Source: CAYQNU01 sp964419055
Lineage (GTDB): Bacteria; Bacteroidota; Bacteroidia; Flavobacteriales_D; Parvicellaceae
Direction of reading: 5' to 3'
NCBI GenBank assembly: GCA_964419055.1
Contig: CAYQNU010000009.1
Coordinates: 99,938-163,937, forward strand
Length of the DNA stretch: 64,000 nt
Made by a program: the position numbers and the translations under genes. Under the pieces are notes generated by a model. It worked only from the letters and a program-made list of their open reading frames with translations, was not told the origin of the DNA and made no database searches. Shown here in pieces: positions 53,577-63,544 of this stretch (positions are counted from its first letter, which is position 1; every line of letters begins with the position of its first letter).

Positions 53577-54506
53577 ATGAAATACATAGGTTTACAAAAT
53601 CAAATTCGAAGAAATAATTTTAAATCTACTTTGTTATTGATTGCTTTTCCTGCATTAATATTAGCAGGTGTATATGCTTTTTTCTTTTTTGCCATTGGTG
53701 CAGAATATATGGATGAAGTGAATGAGAATTTCATTAAAACGATTCCTTTTGTAATGGGCGGGGTAGCACTTTGGTTCGTAATTGCCTATTTTGCTAATAC
53801 AACAATGATTAAAATGGCAACAGGAGCTCATTCATTAGAACGTAAAGAAAATATGCGCATCTATAATTTAACTGAGAATTTGTGTATGTCAAAAGGAATG
53901 CCGATGCCAAAATTGTATGTCATGGAAACCAGTGCCTTGAACGCATTTGCAAGTGGAATTGATAAAAATTCCTACGCTGTAACCCTCACAAGAGGAATTA
54001 TAGATACCCTGAATGATGAAGAGTTGGAAGGCGTTATAGCGCACGAATTGGCTCACATCAGAAATAAAGATGTACGATTATTAATCATCTCCATCATTTT
54101 TGTTGGAATTTTGTCGTTTATTGTCTCCTTTTTGTTCCGATCTTTATTATATGGAGGTCATAATCGCGACAATAAAAAATCAGATGGAAAAGTCGTTCTA
54201 TTGGCATTAGCCATTGCTGCAATCGTTTATTTGTTATCTATTTTATTCAAATTTGCTTTATCGCGCAAAAGAGAATATTTGGCCGATGCTGGAGCTGTTG
54301 AAATGACCAAAAATTCCCACGCATTGGCATCAGCACTGAGAAAAATTTCTGGAAACAGTGAAGTGGAAGATGTAAAAAGTGATGATATGAAACAAATGTT
54401 TATTGAAAACACTCCAAAATCGGGATTTTTCTCAGCAATTGGAGGGTTATTTGCCACACACCCACCCATCGAAAAACGTATTGCTATTTTAGAACAAGGT
54501 ATTTAA
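53577..54506 (+). CDS. M48-family (HtpX-like) zinc metalloprotease
   Basis: 309 aa. Two N-terminal and two central membrane segments. GVIAHELAHIRNKD is the HExxH zinc site, and REYLADAGAVEMT gives the third ligand Glu. Membrane-bound HtpX-type proteases degrade misfolded membrane proteins. It ends with ATHPPIEKRIAIL, typical of the family. It is probably linked with LemA. Confidence 0.9.
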   Translation: MKYIGLQNQIRRNNFKSTLLLIAFPALILAGVYAFFFFAIGAEYMDEVNENFIKTIPFVMGGVALWFVIAYFANTTMIKMATGAHSLERKENMRIYNLTENLCMSKGMPMPKLYVMETSALNAFASGIDKNSYAVTLTRGIIDTLNDEELEGVIAHELAHIRNKDVRLLIISIIFVGILSFIVSFLFRSLLYGGHNRDNKKSDGKVVLLALAIAAIVYLLSILFKFALSRKREYLADAGAVEMTKNSHALASALRKISGNSEVEDVKSDDMKQMFIENTPKSGFFSAIGGLFATHPPIEKRIAILEQGI

Positions 54507-54679
54507 TGGATAGAAATTGGATTTAGAAGTTGGTTCTAAACCTTGTTCTAATTTTAGTGCAATTATCTTAAAGTTTATTTATAATTGGTTCATTTCATAT
54601 CTTTGATTTTAAGAAGGTTGTAACCAATTTTTAAAATTGGCGTAACAAAGCGTTGATAACCTACCTTTTGTCATCGCTT

Positions 54680-56812
54680 ATGAAACCATTTTTACCTAAT
54701 TTATCCATTAAATTATTTTCATTGGCTCTTTATTTGGGAGCTATGTTGATGACATTGAATGCTTTTTCTCAAAAACCAAATGAGGATTTAGCGTATATTA
54801 AATCAGCACGAAAAAGTTGGGGAAATTTAAATTTTGAATCCACCGAACAACACTACAAAAATGCGTTGGATATCAACCTTGACAATTTTGACGCTACTTT
54901 TGAATTGGGAATTTTTCATTTTGAGGAATTTAAAAATTATAAATTGGCACTTAATCAATTTGAAAGATCCCTTAAAATGATGCCATTAGAACCCGTTTTT
55001 GAACTGTATCATTATTTGGGTATGTCGTATCATCATTTTGAAAATTATGGAAAAGCCATTGAATATTACGAGTTATTTAAAACGGGTATTGTAAAAAACG
55101 AACCACTCAAAGAAGAAATAGAAAGAAAAATAGCTAACTGTAAATTTGCAGAAAATTTTAACAGCATTTTGTGGGATGGTAAATTCGTTAAATTTGACAC
55201 TACCATCAACACCACCAATTCAGAATATTGTGTGGTAATGCCACTAAAAGATTCATTTTTATTATTCAACCAACTTTCACTAGAAGTTCAAAAAACAGGA
55301 ATTTCGTTGTTTTTTGAGGATATATTTTTTACCAAACAAAAAAACAAAACCTATTTTCCGGCAGATAAATCAAGTGAATGGCCCGCTTTTGAAAACATAA
55401 ATAAAGAAATCACGGGTCACAATGCTGTTGTGAGTACTTCTTTAACAGGTGACAGTATGATTATTTTTAAAGAAAATAAATTGTGGCTCTCAACTTTTAA
55501 GGAAAATGTATGGCAAGTTCCTGTAAAGTTGCCAAAGTCTGTAAATATAGGGAAATATCAGAGACATGCTTGTTTCTCACCAAACGGAAAAACACTTTAT
55601 TTTTCGAGTAATTACAAAAAAGGAACGGGTGGTTATGATTTATATTATTGCGAAGCAGATGGATTAGGAAATTGGTCGGCTCCCAAAAACCTAGGAACTA
55701 AAATTAATACTAAAGGTGATGAAGACAGCCCTTTTATAACCAAAGATGGAAAAAGATTATTTTTTTCATCAAAAGGTCATAGCGGTTTTGGAGGATATGA
55801 TGTTTTTTATTGTGATTGGGAAGACACGGCTTGGTCGGCACCAATAAATGCAGGAAGACCTTTTAACTCGTCAAATGATGATATTTATTTTACTATCGCT
55901 AACGATAAAAATGAAACCGCCTTTTTATCTTCATCTCGAAAAGGTGGAGAAGGATTAATGGATATATATTATTTTTACAAATATGGCCAGCCCGGGTTTT
56001 ATGAATGCACTAATCCTTCTTTGGCAGTTACCCATGTAGATTCAACTAAGGAAGGATTCAGTAGTTGGGATGTGGCCGTTTCCATTTCAGGTCTTGATAC
56101 ATTAATTTTAGGTAAAGAAGGAGTTTATTCATCAAAAGATTGCTTTTTTAAAACTGCACGAATAACCCATGTTTTTTGGAAAATGGATACTACCATTTTA
56201 AACCAAGATAGTTTGGTACTGAAATACGATTCTGCTGGTAATTATTCAGTTATTATGGAAATACTAACACGAGATTCATTAAATGAAGAGCATCGTTATT
56301 GTGTATTAAAAAATATTGTGGTAGAAAAGGAAAAGATAATTATCAAGGTAACACCTCCTAAAGTATTCAAAGATACCAACGAGACTTTTTTAAGTATTGG
56401 AAGTAAAATAAAAGAAAAAGATATGAAATCTTTACCTGAAGGTTTTGATGTTACCTTAAAAAGTATCTATTTTAGTTTCAATAAATCGGATATTAGAGCC
56501 GATCAAAAGAAAGTAATGGATGCAAATATTAAGTTAATTAAAGAAAATCCCAATATTGTTATAAAGATTATTGGACACACCGATAAGGTAGGTTCAAAAG
56601 AGCATAACTTAAAATTGTCTCAAAAAAGGGCGAAAAGTACGGTTAATTATTTGGTAAAGAAAGGAGTAAGTTTAAATCAAATCGTGGCTGTACTTTCCAA
56701 TGGGGAAGACGAATCCGGTGAACGATATAAGAATGCAGATGGCACCGATAATATTGAAAAAATGGAAGTAAGCAGACGGGTTGATTTTTACATTATTGGT
56801 AAAACTAAATAA
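54680..56812 (+). CDS. OmpA-family protein with TPR and PD40 repeats
   Basis: 710 aa. Start ATG 54680; a TTG at 54653 is upstream of the signal peptide (SIKLFSLALYLGAMLMTLNAFSQ). TPR-like helices (about 35-160) precede PD40 beta-propeller repeats (about 280-450; ACFSPNGKTLYFSSN, PFITKDGKRLFFSSKG) and a final OmpA/Pal domain: FSFNKSDIRADQ, IKIIGHTDKVGS and SQKRAKSTVNYLV. The last domain binds peptidoglycan. This set is common among Bacteroidota envelope proteins, including T9SS-related PorE-like proteins, but assignment to those is not certain. Confidence 0.85.
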   Translation: MKPFLPNLSIKLFSLALYLGAMLMTLNAFSQKPNEDLAYIKSARKSWGNLNFESTEQHYKNALDINLDNFDATFELGIFHFEEFKNYKLALNQFERSLKMMPLEPVFELYHYLGMSYHHFENYGKAIEYYELFKTGIVKNEPLKEEIERKIANCKFAENFNSILWDGKFVKFDTTINTTNSEYCVVMPLKDSFLLFNQLSLEVQKTGISLFFEDIFFTKQKNKTYFPADKSSEWPAFENINKEITGHNAVVSTSLTGDSMIIFKENKLWLSTFKENVWQVPVKLPKSVNIGKYQRHACFSPNGKTLYFSSNYKKGTGGYDLYYCEADGLGNWSAPKNLGTKINTKGDEDSPFITKDGKRLFFSSKGHSGFGGYDVFYCDWEDTAWSAPINAGRPFNSSNDDIYFTIANDKNETAFLSSSRKGGEGLMDIYYFYKYGQPGFYECTNPSLAVTHVDSTKEGFSSWDVAVSISGLDTLILGKEGVYSSKDCFFKTARITHVFWKMDTTILNQDSLVLKYDSAGNYSVIMEILTRDSLNEEHRYCVLKNIVVEKEKIIIKVTPPKVFKDTNETFLSIGSKIKEKDMKSLPEGFDVTLKSIYFSFNKSDIRADQKKVMDANIKLIKENPNIVIKIIGHTDKVGSKEHNLKLSQKRAKSTVNYLVKKGVSLNQIVAVLSNGEDESGERYKNADGTDNIEKMEVSRRVDFYIIGKTK

Positions 56813-56843
56813 TGTACCTTTGTTTATTAATTAAATAAATATC

Positions 56844-57455
56844 GTGAATAGAAGAAGTATTTTAACATTTTTGGGAGTGCTTTTATTGATAGCTCCATTC
56901 ATTGCTACAGCGCAATCTACCGAAAAGGTAATAGCAGATCAAAAGGAAAAAACGAAATGTATTTTTGGGAAAAAGAGCCAAAAACCGAAGTCACTTTCCA
57001 CAGGTAGTAGCGATTTTATGTTGACCAAAGAATTGGTTTTGTTACCTATATCCGAACCTCTTCATAACCTCGATGGAGCGGAAGGCAACAAACTAAAAGT
57101 ACTCCTTTTTGACTATTGGAAAAGTGAATTAAAAACAGAAAACGACAGTACCATTAATCAAATTGTGGATTTTGATAAACAAGAAGTAAGTTATTTAATT
57201 AATACTGTAGCTACTCCATCCAAACAAGAATTGGTAAGTATAACCTTAAAAGTTAAAAATGTAAGTGGAGCTTCCTATGCCACATTAATCTTTTGTATTT
57301 CTGAAATAAAATCGTTGTTACAATCTCACACGGTTGTTTATAAAGGTAATACTTTAACAGTTTGGGATTATCTACACGCCCATCATTATTCATCCAAGGA
57401 AATTAAAGCGGTGAAATTAGATACCAATCAATTTCCTTGTTATTTTGTAAAATAG
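56844..57455 (+). CDS. Hypothetical exported protein
   Basis: 203 aa from GTG 56844 (NRRSILTFLGVLLLIAPFIATAQ is the signal). The body begins with a Lys-rich stretch and has no recognised domain; SDFMLTKELVLLPISEPLHN and YLHAHHYSSKEIKAVK are the clearest segments. It follows the OmpA-family gene by 31 bp and precedes the aminotransferase gene by 6 bp, so all three may be one unit. Confidence 0.55.
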   Translation: MNRRSILTFLGVLLLIAPFIATAQSTEKVIADQKEKTKCIFGKKSQKPKSLSTGSSDFMLTKELVLLPISEPLHNLDGAEGNKLKVLLFDYWKSELKTENDSTINQIVDFDKQEVSYLINTVATPSKQELVSITLKVKNVSGASYATLIFCISEIKSLLQSHTVVYKGNTLTVWDYLHAHHYSSKEIKAVKLDTNQFPCYFVK

Positions 57456-57461
57456 AAGGAT

Positions 57462-58619
57462 ATGATGGAAGAATTTCTTTTAGATCCAAGTATTACTTTT
57501 TTAAATTTTGGTTCGTTTGGAGCCTGTCCTAAACCGATTTTTGAGCGTTATCAAGCCATACAACTAGAAATGGAACGTGATCCTGTCCGTTTTATGGTAA
57601 AAAGAGGAATTGAAGCATTAAATGAGGCCAGAAAATCGTTATCGATTTATGTTGGTTGTGATGCAAATGATTTGGTTTATGTGACAAACCCATCATATGC
57701 TATAAACACCATTGCAAAATCTATCCAATTAAAACCGGGAGACGAAATTCTGAGTACTGATTTGGAATATGGAGCTTTGGTGAGAACTTGGGATTATTAT
57801 TGCGAAAAAGCGGGAGCACGTTTTGTGCAGCAAAAAATTCAATTACCCATTACTTCAAAAGAGGCTTTTTTGATTGATTTTTGGAAAGGATTTTCAGATA
57901 AAACAAAAGTTATTTTTATCAGTCACATAACCAGTGCTACTGGTTTAATTTTGCCCGTTAAAGAAATTTGTGAAGAAGCAAAACGAAGAGGCTTGCTAAC
58001 CATTGTTGATGGCGCTCATGTTCCGGGCCATATACCTTTAAAAATTAATGAATTACAAGCTGATATTTATACGGGAGCTTGCCACAAATGGATGATGTCA
58101 CCAAAAGGCGCATCTTTTTTATTTGTAAATAAGGAAAATCAACATTGGGTTGACCCATTATTGATCAGTTGGGGTTATAAAAGCGACAAACCCAGTTCGT
58201 CTTCATTTATAGACTATCATCAAACAGCCGGTACAAGAGAATTTAGCTCATTTTTGACGGTACCTTTTTGCATAGATTATATGCAAGAAAACAATTGGTT
58301 AGAAAAAGCACAAATATGTCAAAATAAGACCATTGAAAATGCTCTTTTATTACAATCTGTATTTGATTTTGAACCCATTTGTCCTATAAATAAAGAATTT
58401 ATTGGTCAAATGTTTAGTATTCCAATAAAAACATCAGATCCCGAAATGCTCCAAAATGTATTTTATGATCAATACCGTATTCAAATTCCGGTAGCATCTA
58501 ATTATGGTAAGTATTACATAAGATATTCAGTTCAAGTGTTTACAAGACAAGAAGATTTAAATCATTTACAAAAATCATTGTTGGAACTTGTTCAGAATAA
58601 AATAATTCAAATAGGGTAG
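57462..58619 (+). CDS. Class V aminotransferase-fold protein (isopenicillin-N epimerase-like)
   Basis: 385 aa, PLP-dependent fold type I. LNFGSFGACPKPIFERYQ starts the protein; TNPSYAINTIAKSI, ISHITSATGLILPVKEI, DGAHVPGHIP (the PLP-ring Asp) and GACHKWMMSPKGASFLF, with the PLP Lys, follow. It belongs to the cysteine desulfurase/epimerase-like group, and the substrate is not predictable. No Fe-S assembly genes are beside it, so SufS is unlikely. It converges with gldD, 8 bp between the stops. Confidence 0.85.
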   Translation: MMEEFLLDPSITFLNFGSFGACPKPIFERYQAIQLEMERDPVRFMVKRGIEALNEARKSLSIYVGCDANDLVYVTNPSYAINTIAKSIQLKPGDEILSTDLEYGALVRTWDYYCEKAGARFVQQKIQLPITSKEAFLIDFWKGFSDKTKVIFISHITSATGLILPVKEICEEAKRRGLLTIVDGAHVPGHIPLKINELQADIYTGACHKWMMSPKGASFLFVNKENQHWVDPLLISWGYKSDKPSSSSFIDYHQTAGTREFSSFLTVPFCIDYMQENNWLEKAQICQNKTIENALLLQSVFDFEPICPINKEFIGQMFSIPIKTSDPEMLQNVFYDQYRIQIPVASNYGKYYIRYSVQVFTRQEDLNHLQKSLLELVQNKIIQIG

Positions 58620-58627
58620 AAGTAGTT

Positions 58628-59242
58628 TTATTTCCATTCAAAGGATTCCATCATTTTTATCATATCCTCTCTCAGAAATTCAACCACAGGTTGCAAAGAA
58701 TCGTAATTGGGAATGGTTTCGAAGTAAAGTGAGCCTGCAAAATAGTGTTTTGTAGAATCCGTTAAGTAGAACAAAAAATTACAAGCCACATCGCCTTCGA
58801 GTGTGTAAGCATTTCCAAAAACTTTTTTATCGAGGTTTATATATTCCTGCTCTTGTATACCACTTGCCATGGTTCGATGTTCATATACAATGTCTTGTGA
58901 AAATTTACTTGCCTCGTAAAAATTATTATTCAGTGGAATATAAGTACAATACAAAGTAGCTTTAAAATACGGAAAGTATATATTTTTCATACAAACATTA
59001 GCAGGAGAATTGGGCTTGTTGAGCACAATGGCATAATTGGGAATGCTAAAAGAATAGGGGCAACTGTCACTAAAATTAACGTATTCATGCTCGGGTAAGT
59101 CAATTCTAAAATAACCTTTTGGTTTAGGAAAGTCTTTTTCTTGTTTGCAACTTCCCATCAGAAAGGTAAGCAGTAATGTCAGTAAGACAAGACTGTTAAG
59201 TCGTTGAAATAAAGTGATGTTATTTGTTTTAAGCTTCTTCAA
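58628..59242 (-). CDS. gldD: Gliding-motility lipoprotein GldD
   Basis: 204 aa. The signal peptide LNSLVLLTLLLTFLMGSC ends in the lipobox Cys, followed by KPKGYFRIDLPEHEYVNF, the GldD opening, and CPYSFSIPNYA. GldD is required for gliding and spreading in Flavobacterium johnsoniae, with GldE as its partner. Its start overlaps the 3' end of gldE by 14 bp, which indicates translational coupling. Confidence 0.93.
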   Translation of the reverse strand: MKKLKTNNITLFQRLNSLVLLTLLLTFLMGSCKQEKDFPKPKGYFRIDLPEHEYVNFSDSCPYSFSIPNYAIVLNKPNSPANVCMKNIYFPYFKATLYCTYIPLNNNFYEASKFSQDIVYEHRTMASGIQEQEYINLDKKVFGNAYTLEGDVACNFLFYLTDSTKHYFAGSLYFETIPNYDSLQPVVEFLREDMIKMMESFEWK

Positions 59243-60602
59243 GTTCAGGATTTATTATAACTTTTACTTGTTTTATTTTTCTGCGATCTGCCGCTTCAAT
59301 GATAAAAGTATAGTTTTTAAACAGTACTTTTTCATTTTTTCTTAAAATTTTGCCGGCTTGCTCAATACAGAATCCAGCAATAGTGTCAGATTCACCTTTT
59401 TCTTCTTCAAAATCTGTCCCATCTATTTCCAAAATTCGATACATGTCAATTAACGAAATCTTACCTTCAAAAACAAACGAACGATCATCCAGTTTGGTGT
59501 AAATTAAATCTTCATCATCAAATTCATCAGTGATATCACCCACAATCTCTTCCAATATATCTTCTAAGGTAATGACACCTGATGTTCCACCGTATTCATC
59601 TACAACTATAGCTAAATGCGTGCGACTGTGCTTAAAATCTGTGAGCAAATCATCTAATTTTTTGTTTTCGGGTATAAACATGGGTTTTCTCAACAAACTT
59701 TGCCAATCAAAATCATCTAAATGAATGTAAGGCAACAAATCTTTGATGTAAAGTATTCCTTTTACTGTATCGATTGTATTGTTATATATAGGAACTCTAG
59801 AAAACTTGTGTTCAAGAATATTGTTTTTTAATTCATTGAAATTAAGCTGAATAGAAAAGGAAACTACATCCAATCTAGGAATCATCACCTGCTTGGCATC
59901 CGTATTACCAAATCTGACAATTCCTTCTAATATTTTTTTATCTTCTTTGTTATCCGCAACATCCTCTGTAATATTCATAGCTTGAACCAAATCTTCAACG
60001 CTAATTTGGCCAGGTTTCTTTTTTATTCTCTTGTCAATTAAATTAGTTGAGGAGACCAAAAGTCTGCTTATAGGAGAAAATAATTTTAATAAAAAAGTCA
60101 TCGGTAAACTCATCGCCACAGCAATTTTTTTACCATTTTTTGTTGCATAAACCTTGGGTATTACCTCGCCAAATAATAAAATTAAAAAGGTTACTGCTAC
60201 TACTTGAACAATGAATTCTACGGTTTCACTTTTAAATACATCGGGATTGATCCAACTGTTCATTACAAAAGTGGATACAGCAACTATCGTAACATTTACA
60301 AAATTATTGGCAATCAAAATCGTTGCTAATAGCTCTTTCGGTTTATTGAGCAGTTCTAGAATTCTAATAGAAGTAACGGATTGTTCTTTTTTTAGACGCT
60401 CCCTTTCAGCAAGATCAATGGCAAAGTAGGCCACTTCTGAACCAGAAATTAAAGCAGAAAGAATAATTAAAATTACAAATGCAACAAGATAAATAACTAT
60501 TTCAGTAGTTATTGAATTAAAGATATAGAGTTGGGCAAATAGCTGCTGCTGGGAAGGGTCCAAAATTAAAGTATTAGTTAAACAAAAGGAAAGGCATTTC
60601 AA
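59229..60602 (-). CDS. gldE: Gliding-motility-associated protein GldE (CNNM/CorC-type)
   Basis: 457 aa. Three to four membrane segments (about 35-190) form a CNNM domain with [21 protein letters not shown]; two CBS motifs ([41 protein letters not shown]) and a C-terminal CorC_HlyC domain follow. It is a paralogue of CorC-type transporters that has become part of the gliding set. The order mutY-ssb-gldE-gldD is the usual one in Bacteroidota. Confidence 0.93.
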   Translation of the reverse strand: MKCLSFCLTNTLILDPSQQQLFAQLYIFNSITTEIVIYLVAFVILIILSALISGSEVAYFAIDLAERERLKKEQSVTSIRILELLNKPKELLATILIANNFVNVTIVAVSTFVMNSWINPDVFKSETVEFIVQVVAVTFLILLFGEVIPKVYATKNGKKIAVAMSLPMTFLLKLFSPISRLLVSSTNLIDKRIKKKPGQISVEDLVQAMNITEDVADNKEDKKILEGIVRFGNTDAKQVMIPRLDVVSFSIQLNFNELKNNILEHKFSRVPIYNNTIDTVKGILYIKDLLPYIHLDDFDWQSLLRKPMFIPENKKLDDLLTDFKHSRTHLAIVVDEYGGTSGVITLEDILEEIVGDITDEFDDEDLIYTKLDDRSFVFEGKISLIDMYRILEIDGTDFEEEKGESDTIAGFCIEQAGKILRKNEKVLFKNYTFIIEAADRRKIKQVKVIINPELEEA

Positions 60603-60610
60603 ACATAGAT

Positions 60611-61072
60611 TTAAAATGGTAAATCATCATCTTCGTCTACAACCGATACATTAGCGGCTGAGTTTGAAGGATTATTTGTGGGAGATTGACTAACATAACT
60701 TGGAGTATTGGTGTTTGCAGTTGGGTTAGATTCCCCGTTTCTACTCATCATGATAATGTTGTCAGCTTCAATTTCGGTAATGTATTTAGTGTTACCATCT
60801 TGATCGTTCCAAGATCTACTTTTCAATTTACCTTCAACGTAAATTTTATCTCCTTTTTTTACATATTTCTGAACGATATCGGCCAAACCTCTCCAAGCTA
60901 CCACATTGTGCCACTCGGTTTGAGCAATGGTTTCACCAGTTGCTTTGTTTTGATATGAATCTGTAGTAGCTAAAGTAAAACTTACCTTTGAAGAGCCATT
61001 TTCAAAACTTCTAAACTCTGGATCTTTACCCAAATTACCTAACAAAATTACTTTATTTACACTCTTAGCCAT
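60611..61072 (-). CDS. ssb: Single-stranded DNA-binding protein
   Basis: 153 aa from ATG 61072 (MAKSVNKVILLGNLGKDPEFRSF); in-frame sequence further upstream lies in the 3' end of mutY and the promoter. The OB fold occupies residues 1-110, with WHNVVAWRGLADIVQKYVKKGDKIYVEG. The linker is rich in Asn, Ser and Pro, and the tip is DDLPF, the conserved hub for binding partner proteins. A -7 box (TATCTTTG) is at 61095-61102 on the minus strand. Confidence 0.95.
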   Translation of the reverse strand: MAKSVNKVILLGNLGKDPEFRSFENGSSKVSFTLATTDSYQNKATGETIAQTEWHNVVAWRGLADIVQKYVKKGDKIYVEGKLKSRSWNDQDGNTKYITEIEADNIIMMSRNGESNPTANTNTPSYVSQSPTNNPSNSAANVSVVDEDDDLPF

Positions 61073-61088
61073 TTTTTGAACCAAATTT

Positions 61089-62168
61089 TCACCACAAAGA
61101 TAGAAGATTTTCAAATTCAATATTCAAATAATTTTGGATTAATTGTGGAACAGGATAATTTTGAATGTCGGAAATGGCAATTGTTTGAAAATCAGACGTA
61201 TTTTTAGGAATTTTTGCTTCCATTTTAATCACATAAAACGTGGCAAATAATTGTTGATGGCTTAACTTATGTTTAAAAACAGTTGGATGCTTTCCTATCG
61301 AAATGAGGGGATCAGAAAAGGCAATTGGACTATTTTTAATAAACGATGAGATAGCTTCCTCCAAAACACATTCTTCAGAACTTTCTAGTAAAGGAAATTC
61401 ATACAAACCTTGCCATATATCTTTTTCAGACCTTTTGTTTAAAAGCGTTTTTCCATCTGAATCTATCAGTATTAAGTAGTTAAAATATCGATTTCTTACA
61501 CTTGTTTTCTTAGATTTAACGGGTAATTTAGTATAAGTATTTAAAGATTTACCCAAACATTGGTTTACTAGAGGGCATTCATTGCATAAAGTGTTTCTAG
61601 GGGTGCAAATGAGTGCCCCTAATTCCATTATGGCTTGATTATGAATCGAAGAAGGTAGATCTGTTAACAATTCATTGGCCAATTGATTGAAATATTTTTT
61701 TCCTTCAGTGGTATCGATGGGTAAATCAATATTAAAAAAACGAGCCAAAACTCTGTAAACATTACCATCCACCACAGCCACTTTTTCATTAGAGCAAATA
61801 GATGAAATAGCTGCTGCCGTATAAGGACCAATGCCTTTAAGTTGAATTAATTGGGCATAATTGGAAGGGAAATCTCCTTTATATTTATCGGCTATTTCTT
61901 GTGCGGTTTTGTGCATATTTCGAGCTCTTGAATAATAGCCCAAACCTTGCCAAATCTTTAGTATTTCATCCTCTTCAGCACGTGCCAAATCATTAACAGT
62001 TGGGAAGGATTCAGTGAATTTAAAGTAATAGGGTAGTCCTTGATTAACACGGGTTTGCTGTAAAATGACTTCGCTGATCCAGGTGTTGTATGGATTAACA
62101 TTGACACGCCAAGGTAGTTCCCGTTTGTTTGTTAAATACCAATTACATATATCCAGTGAAAATGACAT
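61089..62168 (-). CDS. mutY: A/G-specific adenine glycosylase MutY
   Basis: 359 aa. MutY removes adenine mispaired with 8-oxoguanine. NPYNTWISEVILQQTRV holds the catalytic Glu; GIGPYTAAAISSICSNEKVAVVDGNVYRVLAR is the helix-hairpin-helix and catalytic Asp; and CTPRNTLCNECPLVNQC gives the four Cys of the [4Fe-4S] cluster. The C-terminal NUDIX-like domain (about 230-350) recognises 8-oxoG. Confidence 0.95.
   Translation of the reverse strand: MSFSLDICNWYLTNKRELPWRVNVNPYNTWISEVILQQTRVNQGLPYYFKFTESFPTVNDLARAEEDEILKIWQGLGYYSRARNMHKTAQEIADKYKGDFPSNYAQLIQLKGIGPYTAAAISSICSNEKVAVVDGNVYRVLARFFNIDLPIDTTEGKKYFNQLANELLTDLPSSIHNQAIMELGALICTPRNTLCNECPLVNQCLGKSLNTYTKLPVKSKKTSVRNRYFNYLILIDSDGKTLLNKRSEKDIWQGLYEFPLLESSEECVLEEAISSFIKNSPIAFSDPLISIGKHPTVFKHKLSHQQLFATFYVIKMEAKIPKNTSDFQTIAISDIQNYPVPQLIQNYLNIEFENLLSLW
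61095..61102 (-). promoter_or_regulatory. -7 box of ssb inside the 3' end of mutY
   Basis: CAAAGATA on the plus strand reads TATCTTTG on the minus strand and matches TAnnTTTG. A TTG 22 bp further upstream (61125-61127) completes the pair. It sits inside the last codons of mutY. Confidence 0.5.
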
Positions 62169-62362
62169 AAATTTATAATTTCTGCGAAATTAGCGTGTAG
62201 AAAAATTAAACCTTCACATTTCGCTTGGAAATATCCAACTATTTGATTTGAATTAGTTAAAATATTGATTATGAAGTACAAATATGGTGCAAAATAGACC
62301 AAAATGAAACATTCTTGTAAATTTTTAAGATTATTTTAAATTAACTAAACTGTGAAAACGAG

Positions 62363-62370
62363 TATTTTTG
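62363..62370 (+). promoter_or_regulatory. -7 box of the SDR gene
   Basis: TATTTTTG fits TAnnTTTG and lies 22 bp before the ATG at 62393. Confidence 0.45.
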
Positions 62371-62392
62371 TCCTGATTTATAAAATGGTTGG

Positions 62393-63211
62393 ATGAAAAA
62401 AGTTGCTTTAGTCACAGGAGGTACATCAGGAATTGGTAAAGCAATTTGCACAGTGCTGCTCGAAAAAGGCATTCAGGTATATGGTGCGGGAAGAAATGTA
62501 GTCAATGGCGAACTATTGGATGGTTTTAGAACGGTAAAAATGGACATCACCAAAGATGTTTCGGTTAATGAAGGCATTCAATACGTGATGGAACAGGAAA
62601 GTAGAATTGATATTTTGATTAACAATGCTGGAATTGGAATGGCTGGCGCCATTGAAGACTCTGAAATTATAGAAATTTTAGAGATTTTTAATACCAATGT
62701 GGCGGGATTATTAAGGACTTGTAAAGCTGTGCTTCCGATTATGAGGAATCAACAAGCTGGGTTGATCATTAATATCAGCTCGGTTGGAGGTTTAATGGGA
62801 TTGCCTTATCGTGGAATTTATAGTTCTTCCAAATCAAGTGTTGAATTAATCTCTGAATCATTAAGTATGGAAGTAATGAAATTCGGAGTAAAGGTGGTGA
62901 TTATCGAACCTGGAGATTTTAAAACCAATATTAATTCAACCAGGAAAGTTTCCAGTCAAACGAAAAATAGTGTTTATGCTCAAGAGTTTAATCGTATCCA
63001 TGAAATCATAAATGATGAAGTCACCAAAGGTCAAGATCCAATAAAAATTGGTAAATTGGTTTACCAGATCATTCAAAGCAAAAGACCACGTTTGCGATAC
63101 AATACAGGGAATTTTTCATCAAAGTTTGCATTGGTTATCAAAAGATTACTCCCAACAAGGTGGTTTGAACGCTTGATGATGCGTCACTATAAAATAAAAA
63201 GACACGTTTAA
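62393..63211 (+). CDS. Short-chain dehydrogenase/reductase
   Basis: 272 aa. VTGGTSGIGKAI is the Rossmann TGxxxGIG motif, NNAG follows, and the YxxxK pair is in YSSSKSSVE with the Ser in NISSVGG. Classical SDR, NAD(P)-dependent; the substrate is unknown. The C-terminal tail is basic (MMRHYKIKRHV). It stands alone, with its own -7 box. Confidence 0.88.
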   Translation: MKKVALVTGGTSGIGKAICTVLLEKGIQVYGAGRNVVNGELLDGFRTVKMDITKDVSVNEGIQYVMEQESRIDILINNAGIGMAGAIEDSEIIEILEIFNTNVAGLLRTCKAVLPIMRNQQAGLIINISSVGGLMGLPYRGIYSSSKSSVELISESLSMEVMKFGVKVVIIEPGDFKTNINSTRKVSSQTKNSVYAQEFNRIHEIINDEVTKGQDPIKIGKLVYQIIQSKRPRLRYNTGNFSSKFALVIKRLLPTRWFERLMMRHYKIKRHV

Positions 63212-63275
63212 AAAGATTTGGATTAACTGTTTTTATATCGGTTAAGTGCTAAAACAGCGTATACGGTGAAACGCA

Positions 63276-63371
63276 TTATTGTTCAGCCAATTCTTTCAAT
63301 TTTGTGTTCATAGCTTCGAATCCCGCTTTTGTATTAATGTCTAGTAGCTTTTTGAAAAGTGGAACAAGCAT
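63276..63371 (-). pseudogene. Possible gene remnant (31-codon reading frame)
   Basis: ATG at 63371 to TAA at 63276 encodes a short peptide of 31 residues (MLVPLFKKLLDINTKAGFEA at its start). The amphipathic tail resembles the C-terminal helix of SRPBCC/polyketide-cyclase-like proteins, and the frame stays open for only a few codons upstream. It may be the last part of a decayed gene. Evidence is weak. Confidence 0.25.
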
Positions 63372-63386
63372 GTATAAATTTACGAT

Positions 63387-63419
63387 TTATCTATAAAGTA
63401 TCTATATTTTATCTATAAA
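63387..63419. repeat. Three tandem 11-bp direct repeats
   Basis: TTATCTATAAA (63387-63397), GTATCTATATT (63398-63408) and TTATCTATAAA (63409-63419) are directly adjacent. The first and third are identical. The 11-bp spacing puts each word on one face of the helix, so a protein-binding site is possible. Confidence 0.6.
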
Positions 63420-63544
63420 TATTTTTTAGCAGTTTGAGGTCTGTCAAATTTTAGCTAACGCCTGTTACCTAATGTGCTTTTTTGTTCGTTCGATTAAATT
63501 AAATCAGTCGATCGCATCAAGTTTTCTTGTTGAAATTAGTTCAA

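Larger units (their letters stand above)
63212..63544. other. Spacer with direct repeats
   Basis: 333 bp. It holds the possible 31-codon remnant (63276-63371), the 11-bp repeats (63387-63419) and the sequence CTAACGCCTGTTACCTAATG around 63455. Otherwise no gene was seen. Confidence 0.45.

Noticed and set aside
57462..58619. SufS-type cysteine desulfurase
   Set aside because: No suf genes are adjacent, and the protein looks closer to the epimerase-like branch.
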